The notes beneath the pieces were generated by a model that worked only from the letters and a program-made list of their open reading frames with translations, did not search any database and was not told the DNA's origin. A stretch of 15,439 bases of DNA from Dysgonamonadaceae bacterium (lineage in GTDB: Bacteria; Bacteroidota; Bacteroidia; Bacteroidales; Azobacteroidaceae), in the NCBI GenBank assembly GCA_031256015.1, contig JAIRRK010000029.1:1-15439 (forward strand), written 5' to 3'. How positions within the stretch are numbered: the first letter of the stretch is position 1; every line of letters begins with the position of its first letter. The position numbers and the translations under genes were made by a program. Positions 8,259 through 15,439 of the stretch are shown here, in pieces.

Positions 8259-9482
8259 TCAGCTCATTTTCTTGGAAAAATATTTCACGGGATAGAAAAC
8301 GGTCAGGAACCCTATAAGTAAAACGGACAAAAAGACAAGAATCACATCGCCGAACTGAATAATAACCGGATAAGCATCAACGGCAAAAGCACCTTGTACG
8401 TTTCCCAGTTTAATCCATCCGAAATACGACTGTCCTAAACAAATCAAAACACCTAAAACGATTCCGATAATACCGCCGACGACCGATATCATCCATCCTT
8501 CAAAAAGGAATACGCGGGAGATGAGCGAATTGTTTGCGCCTAAATTACGAAGCGTTTGAATATCTTTTTGCTTATCTACAATAAGGATAGACAAGGAACC
8601 GATAATATTAAATGCGGCGATTAAAATAATGAAGCACAACATTAAAAAGCTGACCCATTTTTCAATACTCATCATCTTAAATGCGGCTTCCTGTTGCTCG
8701 TATCGATCTTTGACAAGATAATTATCACCGATACTCTCTTTTAATTTTCGCTTTACGGAACGGATGTCGGTCTCTTTTTTCAATTTGATTTCCAAAGAAC
8801 TCACTTCGGTTTTATAGTCGAACATCTCACGGGCGTAATCCAGTGAAACCAAAATGTAATTATCGTCATACTGAGGTTGCCCAACCATAAATATTCCTCC
8901 GACGTACGAATAATCGGATTTTAACGAGGCAAGAGGGTTGGATAAATTAACTTGCTTGCTTCTGTCCGGAACAAAAACATCAATCGGATACACCAAACTC
9001 GAATTGACTCCCAAATTACTTGCGACACCAATTCCTAAAACGGAGAAATTATTTTCTTCGTCTTTTAACTTAAATTCTCCGTCGAAAAGAATGTCAGTGA
9101 GTTTGGCTACTTTTTCAAAATCACCGGAAACGCCTTTCATTATAACCGGAACTTGACGTTCTTTGTATCTGACCAGTGCATTGTCTTCCAATGTTTCGGA
9201 AACGGCTTCTATTTCGGGAAGAAATCGGATATTGAGAATATTTTCATCCGCCTGCGGATCAAAAACTTTCCCTCTTGAAGGAGTGATTTTCAGTTCCGGG
9301 TCAAAGGCACCGAATATCCCGGAGACCAACTTTTCGAAACCATTAAAAACCGACATCGTACACACAGCACCCATTGTTGCGATGGCAATACCGCATACCG
9401 CTATCATGGAGATAATATTGATGGCGTTGTGAGTCTTTTTTGAAAAAAGATACCGCTTGGCTATGTATAACGAAAGATTCAA
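8259..9482 (-). CDS. LolC/LolE-type ABC transporter permease (FtsX-like), TTG start
   Basis: This is an inner-membrane permease of the FtsX/MacB superfamily that resembles LolC and LolE, which release lipoproteins from the inner membrane to LolA. The 407-residue protein has four membrane helices at about 22-45, 277-302, 328-352 and 376-397. A large periplasmic domain lies between the first two. DKQKDIQTLRNLGA (303-316) is the conserved cytoplasmic coupling segment. No ATPase (LolD) is next to it in the window, so the partner must be encoded elsewhere. No ATG exists upstream before the in-frame rbfA stop, and the next Met is residue 26, inside the first helix. The TTG at 9482 gives MNLSLYIAKRYL, the usual family N-terminus. 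It lies 12 bases after rbfA and in the same frame, and is last in its operon. Confidence 0.88.
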   Translation of the reverse strand: MNLSLYIAKRYLFSKKTHNAINIISMIAVCGIAIATMGAVCTMSVFNGFEKLVSGIFGAFDPELKITPSRGKVFDPQADENILNIRFLPEIEAVSETLEDNALVRYKERQVPVIMKGVSGDFEKVAKLTDILFDGEFKLKDEENNFSVLGIGVASNLGVNSSLVYPIDVFVPDRSKQVNLSNPLASLKSDYSYVGGIFMVGQPQYDDNYILVSLDYAREMFDYKTEVSSLEIKLKKETDIRSVKRKLKESIGDNYLVKDRYEQQEAAFKMMSIEKWVSFLMLCFIILIAAFNIIGSLSILIVDKQKDIQTLRNLGANNSLISRVFLFEGWMISVVGGIIGIVLGVLICLGQSYFGWIKLGNVQGAFAVDAYPVIIQFGDVILVFLSVLLIGFLTVFYPVKYFSKKMS

Positions 9483-9494
9483 AATGCCCGGTTT

Positions 9495-9851
9495 TTATTC
9501 GGAGTCGCGCGTTTTTTTCCGATTTAACAATTTATCGATATTTTCGAGATAATCTATCGAATCATCCAAAAAGAAAGCCACTTCAGGAACTTTTCTGAGT
9601 TGTTTCCCGACACGAGTACCCAAATCGTAACGAAGCACTTTTTTGTTATTGTTGATATTCTCCATTATTTCTTCCGTTTTTTCGGGAGGAAAAATACTCA
9701 AGTATGCTTTTGCAAGGCTCAAATCAGGGCTTACACGCACATTCGTAACCGATACCATTATTCCCGGCATTTGCCTTGTTTGAGTTAAAAAAATTTCGCT
9801 TAAATCTTTTTGAATCAAACGTTCAATTCGTTGAAGTCGTTTATTATCCAT
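9495..9851 (-). CDS. rbfA: 30S ribosome-binding factor A
   Basis: RbfA is a small KH-fold protein that binds the immature 30S subunit and helps 16S rRNA 5'-end maturation; it is important in cold adaptation. The 118-residue protein begins NKRLQRIERLIQKDLSEIF, the family's opening helix. It continues with MVSVTNVRVSPDLSLAKAYLSIF and ends in LRKVPEVAFFLDDSIDYLENIDKLL, matching the conserved core with the KVPEVxFxxD segment. It overlaps the stop of the O-methyltransferase gene by 8 bases and leads into the permease after 12 bases, so all three are probably on one transcript. Confidence 0.93.
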   Translation of the reverse strand: MDNKRLQRIERLIQKDLSEIFLTQTRQMPGIMVSVTNVRVSPDLSLAKAYLSIFPPEKTEEIMENINNNKKVLRYDLGTRVGKQLRKVPEVAFFLDDSIDYLENIDKLLNRKKTRDSE

Positions 9852-10524
9852 TTTTAATCTTATAAATAATGGTCAATCCATCACGCAAAGGTAAAATAAC
9901 TTTTTCAATTCGAGTATCCTGTTTTATTTTTTTATTAAACTCAAGGATACCGATGGTCTGTTTATCGTTCGGATGAGGTTCGTTCAATACTTTTCCGTCC
10001 CATAAGGTATTGTCCGCCAAGATTACGCCATTGAGGTTTACTTTGTCGAAAATCAAATCGTAATATTGACTGTATAATCTTTTATCGGCGTCTAAAAATA
10101 CCATATCGAACGATTCATTCAAAGTCGGAATAATATCCAAAGCATCGCCCGTGTGTAAATGAATCTTATCTTTGAACGACGATTTATCAAATTGTTTTCG
10201 GATAAAATCTTCCAGTTCATCGTCAATTTCAATGGTGTGAATGACACCGTCGTCGGGCAAACCTTCAGCCAAACATAAAGTGGCATAACCGGTATAAGTT
10301 CCGATTTCCAACACTTTCTTCGGCCGATGTATCCGAGCCATCATCTTGAGGAAACGCCCCTGTAAATGACCCGACAACATTCGCGGACGAAGCAAATTGA
10401 CATGAGCGTCGCGATTCAGCGAAGCAAGAAGTTCTCCTTCTTCATCGATATGATTCAATATATAATCGTCTATCTGCACATTTATGTTACCTGAAAAACG
10501 GGGGATGATATTGTTCTGATCCAT
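9844..10524 (-). CDS. class I SAM-dependent O-methyltransferase (COMT/CCoAMT-like, Methyltransf_3)
   Basis: This is a 226-residue cytoplasmic methyltransferase of the catechol/caffeoyl-CoA O-methyltransferase family (PF01596). The SAM-binding motif I is VLEIGTYTGYAT (71-82), followed by the acidic end IEIDDE (98-103). The metal-binding residues are Asp145 in FLDADK and Asp171-Asn172 in LADNTLWDG. The substrate is not predictable: bacterial members include enzymes acting on small phenols and on tRNA (TrmR), and I cannot choose between them. Its ATG lies within the end of the pyruvate kinase gene (38-base overlap). The next Met would be residue 49, deleting the N-terminal helices, so the overlapping start is kept. 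Its place between pyruvate kinase and rbfA is recurrent in Bacteroidales as I remember it. Confidence 0.88.
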   Translation of the reverse strand: MDQNNIIPRFSGNINVQIDDYILNHIDEEGELLASLNRDAHVNLLRPRMLSGHLQGRFLKMMARIHRPKKVLEIGTYTGYATLCLAEGLPDDGVIHTIEIDDELEDFIRKQFDKSSFKDKIHLHTGDALDIIPTLNESFDMVFLDADKRLYSQYYDLIFDKVNLNGVILADNTLWDGKVLNEPHPNDKQTIGILEFNKKIKQDTRIEKVILPLRDGLTIIYKIKNG

Positions 10525-11935
10525 CTAAAATTCGACCGACATTGTTTATTTCCAAAAATGAAGTTCCGCCACCTTCTCCGAAACTGCCGCTCAAATAAGC
10601 AACCATATCGTTTTTACTTATCATCTGCTTTCTTATCAGTTTATTCAGTGCATCCAAGAAATATTGTTTCGGATTCGAACTTTCAGGTTGATATTCGGCC
10701 CAAACTCCGTACGACAACGCCAACTCCCGAGTTGTTCGTTCTTTGTAACAGATAGCAAAAACGGGCGATTTCCCTCTGAATGCCGCTAAATTGCGAGCCG
10801 TTCTTCCCGAATGACTGTCCGTTACAATGGCTTTCACATGCAGTTTATTATTCGTTTTCACCGCTTGTTTGGCCAAAAAGGAAGTAACATCCAAATCTTC
10901 ATTCGGAGTCGGAACACGTATATCGTTTTCCTGCAGTTTCGTTTTTTCGGCTTCTCGTGCAATGCTCGACATCATTCGAACGGCTTCGACCGGAAATTTA
11001 CCGTAAGCCGTTTCTCCACTCAACATAATGGCATCGGTACGATAATAGATGGCATTTGCAACATCCGTCACTTCGGCTCGGGTCGGACGAGGATTTTTTA
11101 TCATGGAGTGCAACATTTGAGTAGCTACAATAACCGGCTTTTTGACAGCCACGCACTTACGTATCAAGATTCGTTGCAATCCGGGAATTTTCTCTTGAGG
11201 AACTTCGATTCCCAAATCTCCGCGAGCAATCATAATGCCGTAAGCTACTTCCAAAATTTCGTCAATATTATCTACGCCTTCTTGATTCTCTATCTTCGCA
11301 ATGATTTTAATCGGACTTTGATGCTCATTCAAAATGCGTTGAATATCCAATACGTCCTGCTTGCTTCTGACAAAAGAATGAGCAATGAAATCGATATTAT
11401 TTTCAATGGCATACAAAATATTCTTTCTGTCTTTTTCCGTTAAAGAAGGCAGATTGATTCGCACTCCGGGGATATTCACACTTTTCCGGCTTCCCAAAAC
11501 AGCATCGTTCAAAGCTTCGGCAACAAGGTATTGAGGATATTTCTCCACCACTTTCAATTCCAGTTCTCCATCGTCGATTAAAATCATATCTCCCAATCGG
11601 AGTTCATTGGTGAAGTTCAGATAGTTCACCGAAATCATTCGAGAAGTTGTTTTCTCCAAGGGAGCTCCTTGTATGGAAATCCTGTCGCCGGTTTGAAACC
11701 GAATCGGTTCATCCGTAATGGTTGTTCTGACTTCAGGACCTTTTGTATCCATCAAAATACCAATCCGATTAGAAACGGCTCGTACACTTGTTATAATTTT
11801 ATTGAAACCTTCTTCGTCCAAATGTGCCGAATTCATCCGTACCACATTCATTCCTGCCTCAAACAGATCCGAAATAAATTCTTTTTCACATCGTTGATCG
11901 GAAATAGTCGCTACAATCTTCGTTTGTTTTAACAC
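10487..11935 (-). CDS. pyk: pyruvate kinase, GTG start
   Basis: Pyruvate kinase converts phosphoenolpyruvate and ADP to pyruvate and ATP at the end of glycolysis. The 482-residue protein shows TKIVATIS at the N-terminus, Arg33 and Asn35 in VRMNSAH, DTKGPEVRT (63-71), catalytic Lys214 and Glu216 in IIAKIEN, Mg ligand Asp240 in IARGDLG, and ATQML...RPTRAEVTDVANA (271-295). Position 276 is His where many pyruvate kinases have Glu (ATQMLE); I recall His as common in Bacteroidales. A C-terminal alpha/beta domain (about 350-482) is present. The frame has no ATG upstream of an in-frame stop. GTG at 11935 gives MLKQTKIVATIS, the expected start. An out-of-frame ATG five bases upstream opens a 3-codon ORF overlapping it. 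aroQ ends 20 bases upstream. Confidence 0.94.
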   Translation of the reverse strand: MLKQTKIVATISDQRCEKEFISDLFEAGMNVVRMNSAHLDEEGFNKIITSVRAVSNRIGILMDTKGPEVRTTITDEPIRFQTGDRISIQGAPLEKTTSRMISVNYLNFTNELRLGDMILIDDGELELKVVEKYPQYLVAEALNDAVLGSRKSVNIPGVRINLPSLTEKDRKNILYAIENNIDFIAHSFVRSKQDVLDIQRILNEHQSPIKIIAKIENQEGVDNIDEILEVAYGIMIARGDLGIEVPQEKIPGLQRILIRKCVAVKKPVIVATQMLHSMIKNPRPTRAEVTDVANAIYYRTDAIMLSGETAYGKFPVEAVRMMSSIAREAEKTKLQENDIRVPTPNEDLDVTSFLAKQAVKTNNKLHVKAIVTDSHSGRTARNLAAFRGKSPVFAICYKERTTRELALSYGVWAEYQPESSNPKQYFLDALNKLIRKQMISKNDMVAYLSGSFGEGGGTSFLEINNVGRILDGSEQYHPPFFR

Positions 11936-11955
11936 GTCATTATTTTTGTTGGAAA

Positions 11956-12378
11956 TTAATTATTTTTTATTAGGGCCTCTATCGCAAGTCTGTATGAATC
12001 GAACTCAAACCCGGCAATGACGCCTTTGCAGGCCCCGGCAATCAAGGAATGATGACGAAATTCCTCTCTTGCGTGAACATTCGAGATATGGACTTCTATC
12101 ACCGGAGTTGTGATGGCTTTGATCGCATCGTAAATGGCGATGGATGTATGGGTATAGGCTCCGGCATTTAAAATAATACCGGCATAAGCAAAACCTGTTT
12201 CATGAATTTTATCGATAATTTCGCCTTCTATGTTTGACTGAAAATAATCGATTTGCACATCCGGATAGGTTTTCCTTAAGTTATCCAAGTAATCGGTGAA
12301 CGAATTTTTTCCGTAAACATCCGGTTCTCTAACCCCAAGTAAGTTAAGATTGGGACCATTGATGATTTGAAGTTTCAT
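11956..12378 (-). CDS. aroQ: type II 3-dehydroquinate dehydratase
   Basis: AroQ removes water from 3-dehydroquinate to give 3-dehydroshikimate, the third step of the shikimate pathway to aromatic amino acids and folate. The 140-residue length is normal for the small type II enzyme, which forms a dodecamer. INGPNLNLLGVREPDVYG (6-23) holds catalytic Tyr22, LNAGAYTHTS (70-79) holds Asn71, and EVHISNVHAREEFR (95-108) holds the second catalytic residue, His97 by comparison with the Mycobacterium enzyme. It is the first gene of the leftward operon and diverges from xerD across 58 bases. A -7 element 31 bases upstream (12409-12416) is a likely promoter for it and the four genes behind it. Confidence 0.95.
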   Translation of the reverse strand: MKLQIINGPNLNLLGVREPDVYGKNSFTDYLDNLRKTYPDVQIDYFQSNIEGEIIDKIHETGFAYAGIILNAGAYTHTSIAIYDAIKAITTPVIEVHISNVHAREEFRHHSLIAGACKGVIAGFEFDSYRLAIEALIKNN

Positions 12379-12397
12379 AAATCTCAGATAAGTTTAT

Positions 12398-12405
12398 TAT
12401 ATTTG
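12398..12405 (+). promoter_or_regulatory. -7 element of the xerD promoter
   Basis: TATATTTG matches TAnnTTTG, and TTTC at 12373-12376, 21 bases upstream, is one base off the TTTG element. The expected start is near 12412, leaving a leader of about 25 bases before the xerD ATG. The upstream element lies at the beginning of the aroQ coding region. Confidence 0.5.
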
Positions 12406-12408
12406 GTG

Positions 12409-12416
12409 CAAAAATA
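12409..12416 (-). promoter_or_regulatory. -7 element of the aroQ operon promoter
   Basis: Read on the minus strand, 12416-12409 is TATTTTTG, a match to TAnnTTTG. The expected start near 12402 is about 24 bases before the aroQ ATG. No clear TTTG lies at the standard distance. It stands three bases from the oppositely directed xerD -7 element, so RNA polymerase should not be able to open both at once. Confidence 0.45.
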
Positions 12417-12436
12417 ATCATAATTATTCGGATTTT

Positions 12437-13351
12437 ATGCCCGACAGGAAAAGAAACGAAGACATTTCATCATTAAGCAACGATTATCACAGCTATTTGC
12501 GTTTGGAGAAGTCGCTCTCTGACAACTCCGTAGCGGCTTATATGGATGATTTAAGTAAGTTATTGAATTATCTTCAATCCGCAAACAAACATCCTCAGGA
12601 AGTAAGTTTAGATGATTTGCAGGAATTGCTGATATTATTACATGAAATGGGTATCAATCCGCGATCGCAAGCTCGAATTATCTCCGGGATTAAGTCGTTC
12701 TATCGTTTTCTTCTTCTGGAAAAACTAATCAGCATCGACCCTACGGAGCAGTTAGAATCGCCCAAAATAGGATTTAAGCTTCCTATTTTTTTGACTAAAG
12801 ACGAAATCGACAAGATCATTTCAACAATTGTTCTTTCTCAACCCGAAGGGCAGCGCAATAAAGCAATCATAGAAACTTTGTACAGTTGCGGGCTTCGCGT
12901 TTCGGAATTAATCGGATTACGTTTCCCTAATTTGTACTTGGACGAAGGTTTTATTAAAGTAACCGGAAAAGGCAGCAAACAACGATTGGTTCCGATTTCT
13001 CCGGTTGCATGCAAAGAAATCAACCTTTATTTATTGGACAGGCATCTGATTAAAGTAAAGAAAGGGTTTGAAGATTTTTTATTTCTCAGTCGAAGAGGCA
13101 CTTCCTTGTCGCGCATTATGATTTTCCATATCGTGAAAGTTCATTCCGAATTGGCGGGAATTAAGAAGTCGGTCAGTCCTCACACGTTTCGTCATTCTTT
13201 TGCCACGCATTTATTGGAAGGCGGCGCGAATTTACGTGCCATTCAAGCAATGCTGGGACATGAAAAGATTGCAACCACAGAAATATACACTCATTTGGAT
13301 CGTGATTTTCTCCGAAGCGAAATATTGAGTCATCATCCGAGAAATTGCTGA
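12437..13351 (+). CDS. xerD: tyrosine recombinase XerD
   Basis: This is a site-specific recombinase of the lambda-integrase family that, with XerC, resolves chromosome dimers at dif during division. The 304-residue length fits XerC/XerD. The N-terminal SAM-like DNA-binding domain (about 13-95) includes LRLEKSLSDNSVAAYMDDL. The catalytic domain has all active residues: Arg154 in CGLRVSE, Lys178 in TGKGSKQR, His249 and Arg252 in HTFRHSF, His275 in LGHEKIATTEIY and nucleophile Tyr284. I favour XerD over XerC because Bacteroidales xerD commonly adjoins aroQ, as I remember, and because no phage or element genes are near. XerC or a related chromosomal recombinase remains possible. A terminator-like hairpin follows 17 bases after the stop. 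Confidence 0.88.
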   Translation: MPDRKRNEDISSLSNDYHSYLRLEKSLSDNSVAAYMDDLSKLLNYLQSANKHPQEVSLDDLQELLILLHEMGINPRSQARIISGIKSFYRFLLLEKLISIDPTEQLESPKIGFKLPIFLTKDEIDKIISTIVLSQPEGQRNKAIIETLYSCGLRVSELIGLRFPNLYLDEGFIKVTGKGSKQRLVPISPVACKEINLYLLDRHLIKVKKGFEDFLFLSRRGTSLSRIMIFHIVKVHSELAGIKKSVSPHTFRHSFATHLLEGGANLRAIQAMLGHEKIATTEIYTHLDRDFLRSEILSHHPRNC

Positions 13352-13364
13352 GAAGCAAGTGCAC

Positions 13365-13399
13365 AAAAAATGGAGCGGGAAAAAATTCCCGCCCCATTT
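13365..13399 (-). terminator. intrinsic terminator of the M60 peptidase gene, possibly bidirectional
   Basis: Positions 13368-13381 and 13386-13399 pair around an AAAA loop. On the plus strand there is one A-C mismatch (13374 with 13393). On the minus strand the same position is a G-U pair, giving a continuous 14-base stem with the G+C-rich middle CCCGC/GCGGG. The minus-strand stem runs into six T residues (13370-13365), the standard terminator form, 28 bases after the stop of the leftward M60 gene. In the plus direction it could also end xerD, although only three T residues (13397-13399) close the stem. Confidence 0.8.
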
Positions 13400-13426
13400 A
13401 CATGAAAAGACTCAATTAAAGTTATG

Positions 13427-15439
13427 TTACGGCATTTTATACGATGCTGTATTTCTATCATGAATTTCATACAATTTCATACCTGCCGGCATCGGAGGTT
13501 TAGGAAGATTTAAAGCCGCGATTTCACTTTTAACAGCATCTGCTCCGGCTTGAGTTACAATGAAACGTCCTGTACCATAGTCATCAATCATTTCATCAAT
13601 CGGACGATAAAATCCCCAATCTTCGAAAAATTCCGTGAAATCGTAACCGGAAACTTGACAAACCAGTTTTGTAAAGTTCAACTGATATTGTCCGTCCACG
13701 GAATTGCTATTGGAACCTCCCGTTAAGGTCGGTGTATTTCTGAACGCTTCATAAAGATCCGCGTAGAACTCCGTCCTATCCAATACATCGTGCATATATA
13801 ATTTCAATTGCCAGAAAGGAACCAATTTGCAAAAGAAGTCACTGCCGTTGGTTTTACCATCTCCTTTATTGTGGGGCGTTTGCGCTTTCACTATTCCTGC
13901 TATTGCTTTGGCATAGCGATTTGTCCCGCCGCTTAACTTTTCATCATAAAGACGAGACAATCCATACCATGTGGTTGTAACATACTGAGAATGAATGTTA
14001 TTAGTAACTTCAGTCATTCCGCGCCATCTCATTCCCGTCGTTTGATTCATGTGACCCACTTCGTGAGCAGGTCCCCATCCTATACCTCCGGCCCATCCGG
14101 AAGTAAGTGTTTTCGACATTAATGAATCATAATTCAGTACGTCTTTTTGGGTTCCGTCATTGTAGCCCGTAAAATAATGCGTCGCATACATAAAGTTATC
14201 ACCATAAACAACTTGGAAGTGCATGCGTGTAGGTGCCTCTTTATTGTATTTGGTCAATCCCATAAATTCCATCTCCATTTTGACCAAATTATCGTAGGCT
14301 TGCAACAATTCCGGACCTTTGTCTTTCGTATATTGACGATAAGCCGCCGTTTCGAAATTCAACAAACTGTATCTTCCTTTCATATCAAAATGAGAGAATG
14401 TGGCATTAGCAATCAAACGCTTCCAGTCTTCCTTATCGTGCTTTTCTATGTCAAAATAACCATTCACGGCTCCTGAAATAATTTGAATGTCAATCGACTT
14501 TTCCGTTCCTGTTGGAGAATAATAATATACATACATTAATCCGTCAAAAGGTGCCTTCACTTTATTTAATCCGGGTTTCAAAGCGAAAGAATTACCATTA
14601 TTTCTATCATCTGTTTTTTGGATGAATAAGGACGGATACACCGATTCAGTCGATTCTTCGCACAATAAGATAATTTCATCTCCCTTCAAGGCATAGATAC
14701 CGGTAGGAGCATCTCTTTTTCCGTACGGGTGAGAAAGTTTGAGAACGTTGGCTGTCGCCAGCGGGTCGATATAAGATTTATATGTTTGAATTCTAAATTC
14801 TTTATCTTTATAGGTATTATAAAAAAGATCAGAAGCTATCTTTTTATAAAACTCGACAGTTATGTTTTTTATGTCTGCTTCTGTCACGCCATCTTTGAGC
14901 TTGGAGCATGAACTGTTTGTAAATATCGTGCTTGCATCGAATTTATCCGCAGGCTCTCGATAAAATTCCATTTCGGCGCAACTGGCAAAGAATTTGTTGG
15001 AGGAGTCGGTTAATCCTGTCTTCACACGAAATTCGATTGTTGTCACTCCCTCAATCGTATTCGGGAATCTAATCGCGGAGGCAGAATTGCTTCCTCCAAA
15101 ATCGTACTCTCCAAGCTTGATTGCCGTTGTCACAGTTGTCGTTGTATAATATACATCCAATTCGCCGAAAACACCATTGGATCCTCCGTCCGCACGAGGA
15201 TAATAAACCAAATAATCCAAATCTTCTTCATTAAAATTGAATTTCAATGTTATCGGAGGAGTTGTTCCAGCCCAAGCTGAGTGATAAATAGTTGTATAAT
15301 CATCGTCAAACGCCAAATTAATGCCTTCTCCGCTTTGGGCAGAAGATGCAGTAGCACTCGTCGGCTTAATCTTTATATCATTAGGGAGGTTGTCAATCAT
15401 CGATTCATTTGTAGGAATAGCTGTTAAAAACATATCCTG
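13427..15439 (-). CDS. F5/8C-domain M60 (enhancin-like) zinc peptidase, 5'-incomplete at the window edge
   Basis: This is a probable secreted or surface O-glycoprotein-cleaving metallopeptidase of family M60 (PF13402), the mucin-degrading group known from Bacteroides BT4244. The frame stays open to the last base, so the true start is missing. Numbering here uses the Met at 15433. Residues about 20-160 look like an F5/8C (CBM32-type) carbohydrate-binding fold (AFDDDYTTIYHSAW; VYYPRADGG). About 165-340 resembles the M60-like N-terminal domain and about 345-600 the catalytic domain. Zinc motif HEVGH gives His457, Glu458 and His461; Glu475 in GMTEVTNN is the likely third ligand, and GGIGWGPAHEVGH is characteristic. 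No signal peptide is visible. Because the binding domain begins so near the edge, the missing part may be little more than a signal sequence. A strong terminator follows, and no partner genes are in view. Confidence 0.88.
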   Translation of the reverse strand, partial: QDMFLTAIPTNESMIDNLPNDIKIKPTSATASSAQSGEGINLAFDDDYTTIYHSAWAGTTPPITLKFNFNEEDLDYLVYYPRADGGSNGVFGELDVYYTTTTVTTAIKLGEYDFGGSNSASAIRFPNTIEGVTTIEFRVKTGLTDSSNKFFASCAEMEFYREPADKFDASTIFTNSSCSKLKDGVTEADIKNITVEFYKKIASDLFYNTYKDKEFRIQTYKSYIDPLATANVLKLSHPYGKRDAPTGIYALKGDEIILLCEESTESVYPSLFIQKTDDRNNGNSFALKPGLNKVKAPFDGLMYVYYYSPTGTEKSIDIQIISGAVNGYFDIEKHDKEDWKRLIANATFSHFDMKGRYSLLNFETAAYRQYTKDKGPELLQAYDNLVKMEMEFMGLTKYNKEAPTRMHFQVVYGDNFMYATHYFTGYNDGTQKDVLNYDSLMSKTLTSGWAGGIGWGPAHEVGHMNQTTGMRWRGMTEVTNNIHSQYVTTTWYGLSRLYDEKLSGGTNRYAKAIAGIVKAQTPHNKGDGKTNGSDFFCKLVPFWQLKLYMHDVLDRTEFYADLYEAFRNTPTLTGGSNSNSVDGQYQLNFTKLVCQVSGYDFTEFFEDWGFYRPIDEMIDDYGTGRFIVTQAGADAVKSEIAALNLPKPPMPAGMKLYEIHDRNTASYKMP

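Noticed and set aside
6380..10524. Two gene overlaps of exactly 38 bases (lpxK/phosphorylase and pyruvate kinase/O-methyltransferase)
   Set aside because: The equal length looks like coincidence. The overlapped sequences are unrelated and both starts are supported separately.
10811..11443. Plus-strand open frame of 210 residues
   Set aside because: It lies wholly antisense to pyruvate kinase, whose motifs are continuous and complete across the same bases, and its translation shows no recognisable domain.
13173..13397. Minus-strand frame of 74 residues across the end of xerD and the terminator
   Set aside because: It is antisense to the XerD active-site region and includes the terminator stem, with no similarity seen.

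Overview
The window looks like a chromosomal segment of an A+T-rich member of the Bacteroidota, most likely order Bacteroidales. Three things point there. The gene clusters sppA / lpxK / purine nucleoside phosphorylase / thiL and aroQ / pyruvate kinase / O-methyltransferase / rbfA / LolE-type permease are arrangements I know from Bacteroidales. Start codons lack clear Shine-Dalgarno sequences. Intergenic gaps carry close matches to the Bacteroidota promoter (TTTG, 19-21 bases, TAnnTTTG). I cannot name a genus.

Layout. Positions 1-647 hold no gene I can defend. They contain a (TG)32 dinucleotide tract running off the left edge, a full-consensus promoter pointing left (167-197), a two-part array of short hairpin repeats (265-473), and a promoter -7 element pointing right (589-596). 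Next come five rightward genes: sppA (membrane signal-peptide peptidase), a secreted two-lobed M16 zinc peptidase, lpxK (lipid A 4'-kinase), a purine nucleoside phosphorylase and thiL (thiamine-phosphate kinase). They are closely packed or overlapping, so probably one operon, possibly with an extra promoter before lpxK. A hairpin at 8222-8255 separates them from a converging leftward operon. Read in its own direction, that operon is aroQ (shikimate pathway), pyruvate kinase, a class I SAM O-methyltransferase, rbfA (30S ribosome maturation) and a LolC/LolE-type permease. xerD diverges from aroQ across a 58-base gap in which -7 elements for both directions face each other. An intrinsic terminator (13365-13399) then precedes the last gene. 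This is a leftward, 5'-incomplete F5/8C (CBM32-like) plus M60 peptidase of the type that attacks mucin-like O-glycoproteins.

Most of the window is core housekeeping and envelope biogenesis: protein turnover at the membrane, lipid A, lipoprotein trafficking, purine salvage, thiamine, the shikimate pathway, glycolysis, ribosome assembly and chromosome-dimer resolution. The two places that look accessory are the ends. The left end has the repeat-rich intergenic region with a leftward promoter feeding the TG tract. The right end has the host-glycoprotein peptidase. I see no insertion sequence, CRISPR array, tRNA or rRNA. I did not find a clearly new multigene system. The best leads are the hairpin repeat array, the promoter-plus-dinucleotide-tract arrangement, and an Asn-to-Asp change at the base-binding site of the purine nucleoside phosphorylase.
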